The notes under the pieces were generated by a model. That model worked only from the letters and a program-made list of their open reading frames with translations, ran no database searches and was not told the origin of the DNA. A stretch of DNA of 64,000 nt from Amorphophallus konjac (taxonomy: Eukaryota > Streptophyta > Magnoliopsida > Alismatales > Araceae). Positions 22,736-33,232 of the stretch are shown piece by piece (positions within the stretch are counted from its first letter, which is position 1; each line of letters starts with the position of its first letter). The stretch spans positions 239,181,224 to 239,245,223 of the forward strand of contig CM040118.1 in the NCBI GenBank assembly GCA_022559845.1, read 5' to 3'. The position numbers were made by a program, and so were the translations under genes.

Positions 22736-25443
22736 TCACGCTCCTAAGGGTCCCATGGTGGAAGACCCAACCAGCCCCACCGTGCAAGCAGAGACAACTG
22801 CTGGCAAAGGAGGAAGGGGCATCCCCGTCAGCAGCTGTGGCAGCGATCCAGACATGCCCCCAGCAACAAGGGAGACCAGGCTACCTGCCGCTCCTGGCGC
22901 GCCCTCGAAAGAGGGGAGCGCTACCGACTGGCCAATGCTAACTAGCTTCTTGATCATCTCCAAGGTAGCAGTCGAGTCCTCACCTGGAAAACCAAATCAC
23001 CAACACAGTCAGCAACCCCAGCCTGTCAAGCGCCAGACAAAGACCGGATTACCCCCCTTATAATAATCCAACACATACCTGGGCCACCCCTGGCCGATGC
23101 CGGTTCTCGCTCCTCACCCGGGAGGGGCATTTCACCTTGCGCCTTAGGAGGGGCCATGGCCCCTGGCATCCCTGCTGTCTCTGCATGAAACACGTGGCTA
23201 TGTTAGCCTCCAAAAGAAAGCACAGCCATAAGCAGAGCATACCTAGTCCCAGAAGACCTCACCTGGCCGAACATCCTCGGAAGCCTTCCATGACTCAAAG
23301 TCAGGGGATGTCTCGGCATTAGAGCCAGTTTCATCCATCATGCAGAGAGCCTCATTGATGTCAAAATCGTACTCAACCTCGTCGTCTGGCAAGGGATCGG
23401 CCTTCAGGAGTGGCGAGAAAGCCACCTCCCCCCCAGTCTCTAGCTGAGCTGTAAGAAAGCCAGTCAAGCAATGCAAAGTTAGTCAACCACAATGGCTAAG
23501 CCGGTAAAGGACAAAGGGTGGACATTGTGCTTACTCAAAGCCGATTCCGCCTCGATATGCTCATCTACCCTAGGTCTTTGAGAGGATTCGCCAGCCTCCA
23601 CCGCTCCGACATCCACCCGGGGTCTCTTCCGCCTAGGCTGAAGACCCCTGTCCCCGCACCCAGAAGATGCCTCCGCAAAGGGATGATCTTCCCCAGCTGA
23701 GGAACCTTCCCAAGAAATACAGCAACACACAACATCTCAGTGATATGCACACGGAAAGATAAGATTGAGACAATGTAATAAAGAATGTGTCTCACCTGAA
23801 GCCACGAAAGGAGTCGACGGCAGAGGAACCAACTGCTCCAGCTTTAATCCCAGCACTCGGACAGCCTTTGCAACAGCCTCCCTGACCTCTCTCAGCGTGT
23901 AGGCATGCTCAATGTGAGAGATGAACTCTACCAGTCCAGTCGACCCAATCGCATGAGTGATGTGGCGTCTCCAGTCGTTGACAGCAGTATCAGCAAAGTT
24001 CCCCTCTGGGAGCACCCTGTCCAAGGAACCCTTCTTCCCAAAGCCACAGCCGGCTTGGAACTGGGTCCAGCAGGTCTTCGGCATCCTCGACCACGACGCC
24101 CTAACACCAGCACCCGCAGGCGCCGCCTGCATCGACCTCAGGGGCTTGAGGGCCCCACTATCACCCAGCGCTGACAAAGAAGCCCGGTCGCTTCGGGGCC
24201 ATTGGTGTCTAAGTCACTCCACATCCTGGCAGATTCGGGAGAAGCGAGTCCTCAAGTAGTCATCATCCAGTGAGATAGGAGGCCGATCCTCCCACAGAAG
24301 CCGGCCCTCCTCAACCTTCCGGATCGCCGAAGCCCTTTGGCGATATAGGTGGATGTGCTCAAACCACCACTTGGCGTAATGGGCATCAAACCATCTGCGG
24401 CGGTCTAACCCCTACATCGGTAATAGCTCCGGCTCCCCGCGGCAATAGAAATCCCACCAAGCAACTGCTACTAGGTGGCTATCCCAACCCTTATACAATC
24501 GGCTTGCCAAAGGAAACTCCTTGTTTGGCAGGATTCCCTGGTCATACCTGAAGTTCCGGGTGAACCGGTTAGGGTTGTAGGGCAGCAAAAAACTTGTAGC
24601 AGATTGGTGTAGTTCCAGCACCACCAGTCGGGTGCTGATCACCCACTCTGAGTACACTGCGGCATCCGGCTCTCGCTGGTATGGAAGGGCGCTGGCCGCC
24701 CCATCGCTCGAAGGCACCAGAACCGGATGAGAGTCCCTCGAAGCACTGTCAAAAGGGATCCTGTCCTCCCCCCTGTCAAGCAAGTAAGATAGGGCCCTCC
24801 TGGCCCCCTCCAGCTGTGCAACGGCTTCTCCGTCCGGCTGGCCAGTGAAGCTAAACAACAAAGGGGCCACCGGGTTCGCCGCCGTCGCCTGCGTCACCAG
24901 CCCAAGAAATAGTAAACCAGCCCACATGCTGAGGTAGTGGGTCGGCAGAAGTAGACTCCGCTCGCGCGGCATAGGATGTGCCGACAATATTCCCAGCCAC
25001 TGGTAAATGTTGGCCAATGCCGCAGGAACCAACGCCAGCCTCCGCCCCTCTACTAGTAAGCATGCGGGCCACAATAGCTCGACCCTCAGAAGACTATCCT
25101 CCCCATGGGGGACCATGAACGTCGCCAGCCAGTACGCCAGATACGTAGCTAGATGAGTCACATCTGGCAGCCCATGGGGGTTCCACCCTTCTCACGGCAC
25201 ATAAATATACTTGGAGTAGGTCCTGAACCGTAGCTCCACCTCCGTATACTCCTCCCACGGGGTCTGATCCCGAGCAAACTCGTGGTAGAAACAAAAGGAG
25301 GGCCCGTTGTAGAAATGACGGACCCACACTTTCAGAGGCACCATGGGAGTTTGTGCGGCTCTCTCTCTCCTTGCCAAAGCTAGGTCTCTCCAGGTCTTCA
25401 GCAAGCACCGGTAACTGTGAGGAACCCGGTATCGACCCTGCCC
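22736..25443 (-). pseudogene. Plant mobile domain (PMD) gene relic, cut by CACTA
   Basis: On the minus strand one frame runs from 25443 to about 23797 through three stops (about 25190 TGA, 24415 TAG, 24203 TGA). It reads KVWVRHFYNGPSFCFYHEFA, THLATYLAYWLATFMVPHGE, ALANIYQWLG, then WWFEHIHLYRQRASAIR and an acidic helix-rich C-part. This matches the aminotransferase-like plant mobile domain (PMD, MAIN/MAIL-related) proteins, often carried by transposons. Downstream smaller exons are suggested by donor and acceptor sites: GTGAG at about 23796, GTAAG at about 23536, GTGAG at about 23263, GTATG at about 23078, and matching acceptors. The last exons encode YDFDINEALCMMDE-type acidic sequence. The N-terminal part is lost at the CACTA end. 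Confidence 0.68.
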
Positions 25444-26230
25444 CACTACAAGAAAAATGGGAAATTCTGACGTCCATTTGCCGTCGTAAATACGTCGGTG
25501 ATACGTCGCAATGTGAATTTTTGACATATTTTCGTTGTATTTGCGATGGAATATGGACGTCGGAAATCTTACGTCGTAAATTTCTGACGTATTCCAATAG
25601 CGTCGCTAATTCATCCGAAATTACCAAAGAAACTATATCGCCGATGTTATGGTGGCTATTTTTGTCAGTAATTAATAATACAAAAATTAACTAATCATTG
25701 CGACAGAACATAATTTAGTTGAAAATAGGTCTAAAGTTTTCGACGTATTTTCGACAGAAACATTATGTCGTCGCAAACATTTGGGTTAAATTAGTTCCGA
25801 TGATAGTTATTTTGGTGGAAATACGTCGTTAATTTTTGACGTATTTCAATCGGATAAGTAATACGTTGAAAACCTATGGATCAAATTAGTTCCGACGAAC
25901 TGATATTGTGTCGAAAATACGTCGTTAATGTTCCACGCATTTAAGACTGATAATTAATACGTCGGAACTAATGTGGATCAAATTAGTTCCGATGAAACTA
26001 CCTTGGGTCGAAAATACGTCGTTAATGTTCGACGTATTGGAGACGGATAATTAATACGTCAGAAGTCATGTGGCTCAAATTAGATCTGACGAACATTTAG
26101 TTGGTTGAAAATACGTCTGAACCTTTCGTCCGATTTGTGCTGAAAAATAAATACGTCAGGAAATAAGTGCATGAAATTGGTTTCGAAAAATTGTTATTTG
26201 GTCGAAATTTCGTCGAAAACTTTCTCCACA
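25444..26230. repeat. CACTA-1 terminal inverted repeat and subterminal repeats
   Basis: The TIR begins CACTACAAGAAAAATGGG. Behind it lie many TACGTCG / CGACGTAT words, repeated in blocks such as ATACGTCGTTAATGTTCGACG and AAATTAGTTCCGA(T/C)GAA (25800-26160). In En/Spm elements such subterminal repeats bind TNPA. The TSD would be the three bases CCC or GCC before 25444. A diverged partner terminus fragment is at 60535-60632. Confidence 0.85.
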
Positions 26231-26697
26231 TTTTTTTATATATTTTAAAATTTTAAAAATCTGTTTAAAGCTACAATTATACATCACAATCAACACAACT
26301 CAACATAAAACACGCAATAAACAACATATACAACACACAATAGGATAAAGTCATATTGTAAATTGCAATAAAGAACGTCCACAACACATAAATCTTTGAA
26401 TAAAAAAAGTTACAGTTACATTAATTGAAATGTATCATTTTTTCACAATATCATTAAAAAAAATCAAGAGATATCCGCTGCATCATCCTCATTCATCATT
26501 CGTAACATCTCCACCATCACCGGCTGCAGGAGGATCTTACATCACAAAAAATTAATAATAAATAGATTTAAGTAAATATAATTATTAATAAATCTAGTTA
26601 AATATCTTTTTAATTTTCTAAATTTGAAAGTAGATAACATGAAGAAGATTTCTTTCACTCTCAAAGCTGAATTCTTTAAACTAAGTAGTAATGTTAT
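26231..26697. other. CACTA-1 3' region, no gene
   Basis: AT-rich. The part 26265-26530 (AAGCTACAATTATACA...ATATCCGCTGCATCATCC) is homologous to 61698-61880 in the CACTA derivative, which identifies it as CACTA sequence downstream of the genes. Confidence 0.6.
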
Positions 26698-28048
26698 TGT
26701 TGTGCCCTGTGATTTTGATGATGTCTAACACTATGAATCATATTATGATAATGATTTTTTATATCATGAATTTGATGTGTGCTGCCTAATGTCCATATGT
26801 TTCTAATGTCTTGAACAACATTTTCATATGAAGACTTGAAGAGTTGTAATGTCAATGCTATGAATGCTTGAACTGTTATGTCTGTATGCTTGAAGAATGT
26901 CTGTTTGAAGAACTGTAATATCTGAAGAATTCAGGTAAGCATAAGCATGACAGTGTTCAGCAGCCCTAGAAGGAACTCTATAGAAGAAGCCACCAATCGC
27001 TGAAAAAACAAGCTGATATATCACCTTAAGATAGACTCTGTACCTGCTGAAGAATAAGGGTGAAAAATATCCCTTAAGGCTGACAAATGTGTATTATGGG
27101 TGACAGATACTACCTTAAGGGTAACAAAAAGATGGACTAGGTGAATAATAGGCAACAATGGTGACAAATAGCAGTGCAAAGGTGAATAATTGGCAACATG
27201 TGTGAAACAGCTGAAAACCAAGAACCTCAAGCCGACTCGGAAGGGCTTGCAAGTCGACTTATGGCAGAAGAATTCACATAATGAAAGAAGACTTTTTAGC
27301 TGCGGATTAAGGGTGAATATGGGTGGACAAAGCAAACAAATGGCTGTATAGCAGTTTGAAATGGCTGTTCAATGGTGTAAAGTGGCTCATGGCTATGACA
27401 TTTGAAGAATGATGAAACTAGTTAAAGAGAATGATTCCCTCTGTGCTTCAGAGGAAGAGTGGACTGGTCCTCTGGTTGTGGGTAATTGGGTCTTACTCAC
27501 GGTTCCTTCTAATTTGATCAGAAGAAGAGAGGAGAGTGTTTTTCTAGGTCAAGCTGTAAGTCAGCGTTTGTTTGCAGACTTAGTCTATGGTCATTACTGT
27601 TGCAAGGGAAAGCCACACTCAGGTTTGAGTGTGGGGTGGACGTAGATCTACGTGGCAGATCGAATCACCTACAAATTCTATGTGCCGTGATTTGCATTGG
27701 TGTGGTTGGCCCTTATCATCTTCCTCCATTCATAGGTTTGCGTACGAACAGATCTTTCCTATGCGCTAAGTGGTTGTATTGCAGTCTATTAGATCTGTCG
27801 GATCTGAGTGGATTCTGTGAGATAGCATTCTTTTAGTTAGTGCATTCTTGTCACTTTCATTTATATTGTTCTCACAGATATCATATGAGCTCATGGTTTG
27901 ATAGCTGAGTGTCAAATTGTCTTAGGCTTAAAAATTGAGGTTAAAATTTTTATAGGATCTATTGACCCCCCCTCTAGATCAAGCTACGCACACATATTCA
28001 TATACTTGCTTCCGGCTTTGCCTATAGAGTACATAACATTGGTATCAC
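26698..28048 (+). repeat. Copia-like LTR with primer site remnant
   Basis: It begins TGTTGTGCCCTGTGATTTTG and ends ...GTACATAACA at 28038, followed by T and TGGTATCAC, close to the initiator-Met primer site TGGTATCAGAGC used by Ty1/copia elements. A C-rich block (GACCCCCCCTCTAG, 27963-27976) near the end is usual in such LTRs. No copia coding region follows; CACTA sequence resumes at about 28055. The first 450 bases contain several GGGTGACAAATA-type words in the reverse sense to those at 53-63 kb. Confidence 0.55.
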
Positions 28049-28098
28049 AGATACTCCTCTATTATAACTATAAAGTCTATGAAATTAAAAATTAAATT

Positions 28099-28488
28099 AA
28101 ATACTCACATGAGAGGGCTATGGTGTGCTCAAGGGTGCTCCCTGAGACAAAATCCCCACCTAGGCTAGGAGGGTAGCAACAACCCGAGTAAAGCGTGGCT
28201 CCATGCGTTCCTCAACTAGGTCTACCGCATGTTCGACGATGGATGTAATCTAGCTCGTAGAAGTGCCGATGGAGGCAGTAGAGAAGGAACTGCTACCGGG
28301 GTAGGACGAAGCTGTGCCCAGAGAAGATGCTAGAATCGGGCTGGTGTCCAAGCTCTGCCCAAAACCGTATACTCATCCTTTCTTCGGTGGGCCGGCTGCG
28401 GCTACCCATACCTCAGAATCTGGTTGCGGCCGCTGCGTCTCCTCGTCCCCATACTTTTCAGTCATATGCCTGTCATATGACTCCTGCA
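28099..28488 (-). pseudogene. CACTA-1 TNPA-like gene, 3' exon
   Basis: The exon starts after a clear acceptor (TTTGCAG, 28487) and reads ESYDRHMTEKYGDE, then PQPDSEVWVAAAGPPKKGWV and YGFGQSLDTSP. This matches the conserved VW...GG..KKG.VYGLG block of the plant transposase family (Pfam Transposase_24, the CACTA second gene). A Ser/Thr-rich linker and a VEERMEPRFTRVV helix follow, with TAG stops at about 28250 and 28165. The product would bind element ends and assist the main transposase. Upstream exons are separated from it by the Retand-like/Tat-3 insertion. Confidence 0.72.
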
Positions 28489-28588
28489 AATTGAATAAAA
28501 AATATTATAAATGTCATATTAATCAATCATATTTCAAAATAGAAATAAAAAAGAAATGTGTATGTATATAATTGGAGAGGGGGATTTC

Positions 28589-29340
28589 TGTAGCCCAATT
28601 AAGAGCAGCCGAACTAGGCCCAACAAGGCTCAGCTCAGCCAGGTGACAGCCCCCTGGTGCCCACTTAGGCGAGAAAGCCCAATAAAAGTTTCACTCGAGG
28701 ATACTACCTTCCTAGGCGGCCTCTAGGCTCGGAAGGCCCGAGTGTCGGTCAGGTCACAAGAAAGGTCTATGCCCGAGCCATCTCTCCACCCAGGGGAAGA
28801 ATGCGCATGTCGACCAATCCGACCCATCTTCGTCCGAGCTAAACCTACCGCCCGGATAGGGCTGGCCTCTCTGAGCTCGGAACGGTCGACGATTGCTTAT
28901 CCATGCAGCCGTTAAGAGTCCTCTGTGGGTAGGAATTTATAAAGGTGAGGGACTCCAGCTCCCCAAGGTGATAACGCTCCCACGATAAGGTAATAAAATC
29001 TCACGTCGAGGACGTAACCCCCACCTGAAACCCCACGACTTACAGGACTTCAGAGGATGGCACACTATTTAACCCAGGGATACCCTCCAGCGAAAGGTAA
29101 GGGCAATCACACGCTCAAAACTCCTGAGTAGGAACCACTTCATCCTTCTGATGGAGAGGGATCTCGCGCAGAAGCTACTTCCTCCCTATATTGCTCCCAC
29201 CATAGCTCTACTCACTTAAGCATCGGAGGGTTTTCCCCAGGGACTCATCCTTGGGCCCCCTGATCCGTTTCCCTTTCTTACAGTTCACTATCCGATGATC
29301 CACTACCCGCTCAGGACCAGCGCGAGATCTTGCCTCTTCA
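28589..29340 (+). repeat. Retand-like 5' LTR
   Basis: 752 bp, TGTAGCCCAATTAAG to ...GCCTCTTCA. A TATAAA box is at 28938-28943. It lies in an intron of the CACTA-1 TNPA-like gene. The preceding five bases are ATTTC (28584-28588). Confidence 0.75.
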
Positions 29341-29342
29341 TC

Positions 29343-29360
29343 TGGCGCCGTCTGTGGGAA
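29343..29360 (+). other. Retand-like primer-binding site
   Basis: TGGCGCCGTCTGTGGGAA two bases after the LTR. This primer site is widespread in plant Ty3/gypsy Tat elements. Confidence 0.85.
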
Positions 29361-29377
29361 ACGTACGAGAAGCCAGT

Positions 29378-30993
29378 ATGGTGCGAAGGAGCTCAGGGAG
29401 GAGGTCCGCCGGCGACAGGGGAAAGGCCATGGTAGTGGATGGCCCCTCCCGGGCCTCACAGAACCCTCCCTCCAACGCCAGCGCCCCCACCGACGAACCA
29501 CCACCCGCTCTTGCGGCAGTAGGGCTACCGCCCAATGGTGGCGCCGAAGCCTTCTAGGCCCTCAACACGAAACTGGATGTGCTCGTGGAACTCATGAGGA
29601 CCCAGGCGGCTAGGGATAGAAGGTCTCGCGCTCTGTCAGGGAGCCCACCCCGCTAGAATGCATCCCAGCACACCGCCGAAGGCCGCTTCACTCTATGCGG
29701 CCATCAGATCATCCGCAACAGGATTGGAGGACCCTCGCAGGCTCCGCCTCCGGAGCAAGAGGCTTCATCCACACCAAGGCGGGGAAAACTTGGGGCACGC
29801 CGTCCGATCCTGGAGACCGATGTTCCCGGGGATCACCAAGACGCTCCTCCCAGCCCCACGGCACAACAACAGCCGGAGTTATCACTCCGACTGTGAGATT
29901 TTGAGAGGCATTTCGTAGAGCAGGAGCGCGCCCTCCGTGCCCTGCAGAAGACCTCTTTCCCGGAGGATGAGGAGAAATCCCGATTCTCCAAATACATCTT
30001 GAAGGCAGAGGTGTCTCCCAGAACCTCCATCTCGACCTTCAAGCTCTACGACGGCCAGGGCGACCCGGCCGATCATTACGACAGCTTCGACGTTTTAATG
30101 ACCTTGCATGGAGCGTCGGAGGCCATCAAGTGCCAAGCCTTCGCGACCACCCTGGTCTAGGGCGCCCAGGCGTGGTTCCGGGCCCTCGCCCCCGGATCCA
30201 TCTGAGACTTCAAGCATTTTGGGCGAGTTTTCAAAGAGAGTTTCACCGGAAGTGCCCCCCAAGGTCGGTAGCGGGGCTCCTGGCCCTCAAACAGGTGCAA
30301 GGGGAAAGACTCCGGACTTATATTCACCGATTCAAGTCAGAATCCCTAAGAGTCCCCTGCCTGGACGTGGCCTCAGCCATAATCGCGCTGACTGGGGCCA
30401 TCCGGGACGAGAATCTCCGCCGCGAACTTGTCCTCCTCCCTCCCTCGACCCTTGCCAAGCTAGTGACTCTAGCATTACGCCACGCCGAGTGCGAAGAGGT
30501 GCTCAGCGCTTGCCGAGACACAACCGGCTCCGGTCGGGAGGGGGACAAGAAGCGGGCTTCCGAGCCAAGCTCAGGTTCGAGGAAAAGGCGGAACCGCGAC
30601 GGGGAACACAAGGAACCGTCATGGAAGTACGAGCGGTACACCCCACTAGCCGCACCGGTCTACGAGATCTACGAAGGCATCAAGGACTCAGGCCTCCTCC
30701 GCCAACCCGAGCCAATGAGATCGAAGAACCGTAATCGCAACAAGCACTGCTTGTTCCACAGCGATCACGGCCACCACACCGGTGACTGCCACCAGCTCCA
30801 GGACGAGATTGAGCGCCTCATCCGTCAGGGACATCTAGCTCGGTTCATAGCCGAGCGTAATGAAGACCGAGGTGCCCTAGAGGAGATCGACAACGTCCCC
30901 TGCGGGGTACACATCAATGTCATCTCCGGAGGAGCAGCATCAGGCGGCGACAGCAACCGAGGAAGGAAGCGTCATGCCGAGCGGGTGAGCTGA
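29378..30993 (+). pseudogene. Retand-like Gag
   Basis: The ATG at 29378 starts an Arg/Pro-rich N-terminus that meets stops at about 29555 and 29653. The capsid is read from about 29990 (FKLYDGQGDPADHYDSF, LHGASEAIKCQAF, AWFRALAPGSI) with TAG and TGA in place of likely CAG and CGA. After a shift it continues in 30130-30993 with ASFQREFHRKC, LRTYIHRFKSESLRV, LALRHAECEEVLSA and the nucleocapsid-like HCLFHSDHGHHTGDCHQLQD and EIERLIRQGHLARFI. That ending is characteristic of Retand/Tat Gag. Gag would build the particle. Confidence 0.82.
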
Positions 30994-31092
30994 GCCATAG
31001 AGCCTCCCAAGGCCCCGCCGAGTGAGCCCCAGGTCATAGTCTTCTCCGACCGAGACCTGGAAGGGCTGAGCACCCCGCATGACGACGCCCTC

Positions 31093-31395
31093 GTGATTTC
31101 GGCTATGATAAACCATTGTAACGTAGATAGGATTCTAGTTGACAATGAGAGTGCCCCTGATGTACTGTCTTATGATTGTTTCCTTATGATGGGAGAGGAA
31201 CCATCCAAACACCGCCCGATCCGAACCCCTCTCTACGGGTTCAATGGCCTGGCCACCTATCCCGAGGGAGCCCTAAGCCTGCCGGTTACCCTCGGCACCC
31301 CACCCAAAACCGTTACGGTCATGGTGGACTTCATAGTGATTAAAGGTATGATAGCATACAACGCCATCTTCGACCGGGGATCCTCAGCCGAATAA
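31093..31395 (+). pseudogene. Retand-like protease, active site altered
   Basis: The frame reads VDRILVDNESAPDVLSYD, then LYGFNGLATYPEGALSLPVT and AYNAIFDRGSSAE. The family site is V-D-x-G-S-S-A-D, so here Gly is replaced by Glu (GGG/GGA to GAG/GAA type change) and the following residues differ. The end motif would be YN-A-I-x-GR-x-x-L. It would cut the polyprotein but is probably inactive. Confidence 0.75.
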
Positions 31396-31475
31396 AAGCG
31401 GTGCCATCTACCTATCACCAGAAAATGAAGTTCCCCACCAAAAATGGGTTGGGGGAAGTCTGAGGTAACCAGGCC

Positions 31476-32662
31476 GTGGCCAGAAGGTGCTACAATATCT
31501 CGGTAGAGGCCACAAGGCCGGACGGGAAGGACAAGGGCCCCCGGGGAGTCGAGGATAAATCCGTAACCACCGAACCTGGTGGCGAATTGCTGGCGGTTTT
31601 CCTAAACGATGACCCGACCCTAGGAGTAAAGATCAGAGCCGACCTACCATCTGAGGTTCAACAACAATATAAAAAGTTCCTTTCTGAGTATATCTGAGTT
31701 TTTGCTTGGGCTGATGATCAACTCTCTGGGATACCAGAGGAGACTGTAATGCACAAGCGTAACCTCTACCCCGCCGTGAAGCCCATATAGCAGTGCAGGA
31801 GGAAGCATGCACCGGAGAAATAGGCGATCATCAAGGCGTAGGTCACCAAGGGGCAAGAGACTGGCCTTTTTAGGCCAGTCCTGTACCCCACGTGGCTAGC
31901 CAACGTCATCCTGGTACCGAAAGCTTCAGGCAAGTGGCGGATGTGCGTGGATTTCACCACATTGAATAAGGCCACCCCTAAGGACTATTATTCGTTGCCG
32001 AGCATTGACCAATTGGTTGACTCAACCTCGGGCAACGAGATACTCAGCTTCCTAGATGCCTATTCAGGTTACCACCAGATCAGAATGGATCCAGAAGATG
32101 TCGAGAAGATCGCCTTCATCACCGACTACGGCGTATACTGCTACACCTGGATGCCTTTCGGGTTGAAAAATGTCGGAGCCACATACCAGAGGCTGGTCAA
32201 CCACATGTTTGAAGGACAGCTAGGTCAGAACGTCAAGGCCTACAATGATGATATGCTCGTCAAGACCCCAAAGGCCGAAGACCACTTCACCGACCTCGCT
32301 AAGACCTTCGACACCCTCCTGAGGTACAACATGAAGCTTAATCCTGCCAAGTGTGCCTTCGGAGTGAGATCCGGGAAGTTCCTGGGTATCCTAGTCACTC
32401 AACGTAGGATCGAGGCCAACCCCGACAAGGTCCAGGCCATCCTGGACATGCGCCCGCCCACCTGCATCAAAGACGTCCAACGCCTAACTGGGCGTGTCGC
32501 CGCTCTCAGCCGGTTCCTGTCCCGTGCGGCCGAACGATGCTTGCCCTTCTTCAAGCTGTTGAGGGGGCCCAAATTGCCATCAGCTATGTTCGCATGGGAT
32601 GAGGAATGCCAGAGAGCGTTCGCCGAGCTCAAGGAGTTCTTGGCCTCGCCCCCGGTGCATTT
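31476..32662 (+). pseudogene. Retand-like reverse transcriptase, truncated
   Basis: The leading segment has NDDPTLGVKIRADLP and, after stops, WLANVILVPKASGKWRMCVD. The open part 31941-32662 has FTTLNKATPKDYYSLPSID, FLDAYSGYHQIRM, WMPFGLKNVGATYQRL and AYNDDMLVKT. The catalytic YVDD is YNDD here; the two Asp remain. RT would copy the element RNA. The protein runs into the start of the RNase H linker (AFAELKEFLASPPV) and is then cut at about 32660. Confidence 0.85.
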
Positions 32663-32941
32663 CATTGCATTACATAAATATAATGAAAAACAACAAAAAA
32701 AAATTAGAAAACTAAAAACCCCAGAAATTGCATCTGCTTCTGGTTTCTCTAATGGCTCTGGGTTGATGCGTCACAGTTCTCTGACGCACCAGGGGTGGTA
32801 CGTCAGGTCTGTGACGGTCGTTGCAACGACCGTCACGTTCTCTACAGTGGGGCATTATCCCCTTCGTTTTCCTTGGCTCCTAAAATGGCCATAGAAGGCC
32901 TACAATTGTTCCTAAGGGGTCCCCAGACCCATTTTTACCCT

Positions 32942-33232
32942 CTAATTACACATGCATGCAACAAAAAAATTAAAAAAATGAGGTTTTGGGGTGGACGGCC
33001 TACCTCGGGGTCTTGGCTCCTTCTTCTTTTTCTCTCTTGCCGTGGCTCCTTCCTCGCCCATGGCTCCCTCAGCTTCCTCCACGGGCATGGGAGAAGCTTC
33101 CTCCGCCGCCGCCTCCGGTTGCTCGGTCGCCGCCGGGGGGACTTCCTCTCGATCCACCCGTGCCTTGAATCGCTTAATGGCCTTCTTCTTCTCCCTCGCC
33201 TTCGGTGGCTGGGAAAGCTCGTCGCCGGCCAT
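32942..33232 (-). CDS. Extra antisense ORF of Tat-3, possible first exon
   Basis: From the Met at 33232 it encodes 96 residues: MAGDELSQPPKAREKKKAIK, then RFKARVDREE, an Ala/Glu-rich middle and a Lys/Arg-rich KKKKEPRPRGR. A strong donor CCCGAG|GTAGGC (about 33000) suggests that only the first 75 or so residues are coding and the frame continues in another exon. Charged, basic at both ends, with no domain I recognise. Extra ORFs, often antisense and downstream of pol, are known in Tat/Ogre elements; this position fits. A captured host exon is the alternative. Confidence 0.5.
   Translation of the reverse strand: MAGDELSQPPKAREKKKAIKRFKARVDREEVPPAATEQPEAAAEEASPMPVEEAEGAMGEEGATAREKKKKEPRPRGRPSTPKPHFFNFFVACMCN

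Larger units (their letters stand above)
28589..32662 (+). mobile_element. Retand-like Tat element, 5' LTR to RT only
   Basis: LTR, TGGCGCCGTCTGTGGG primer site, gag, protease and RT are read on the plus strand. The sequence ends inside the RNase H-proximal part of pol at about 32662, where Tat-3 sequence begins. The 3' half and 3' LTR are missing. Confidence 0.82.
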
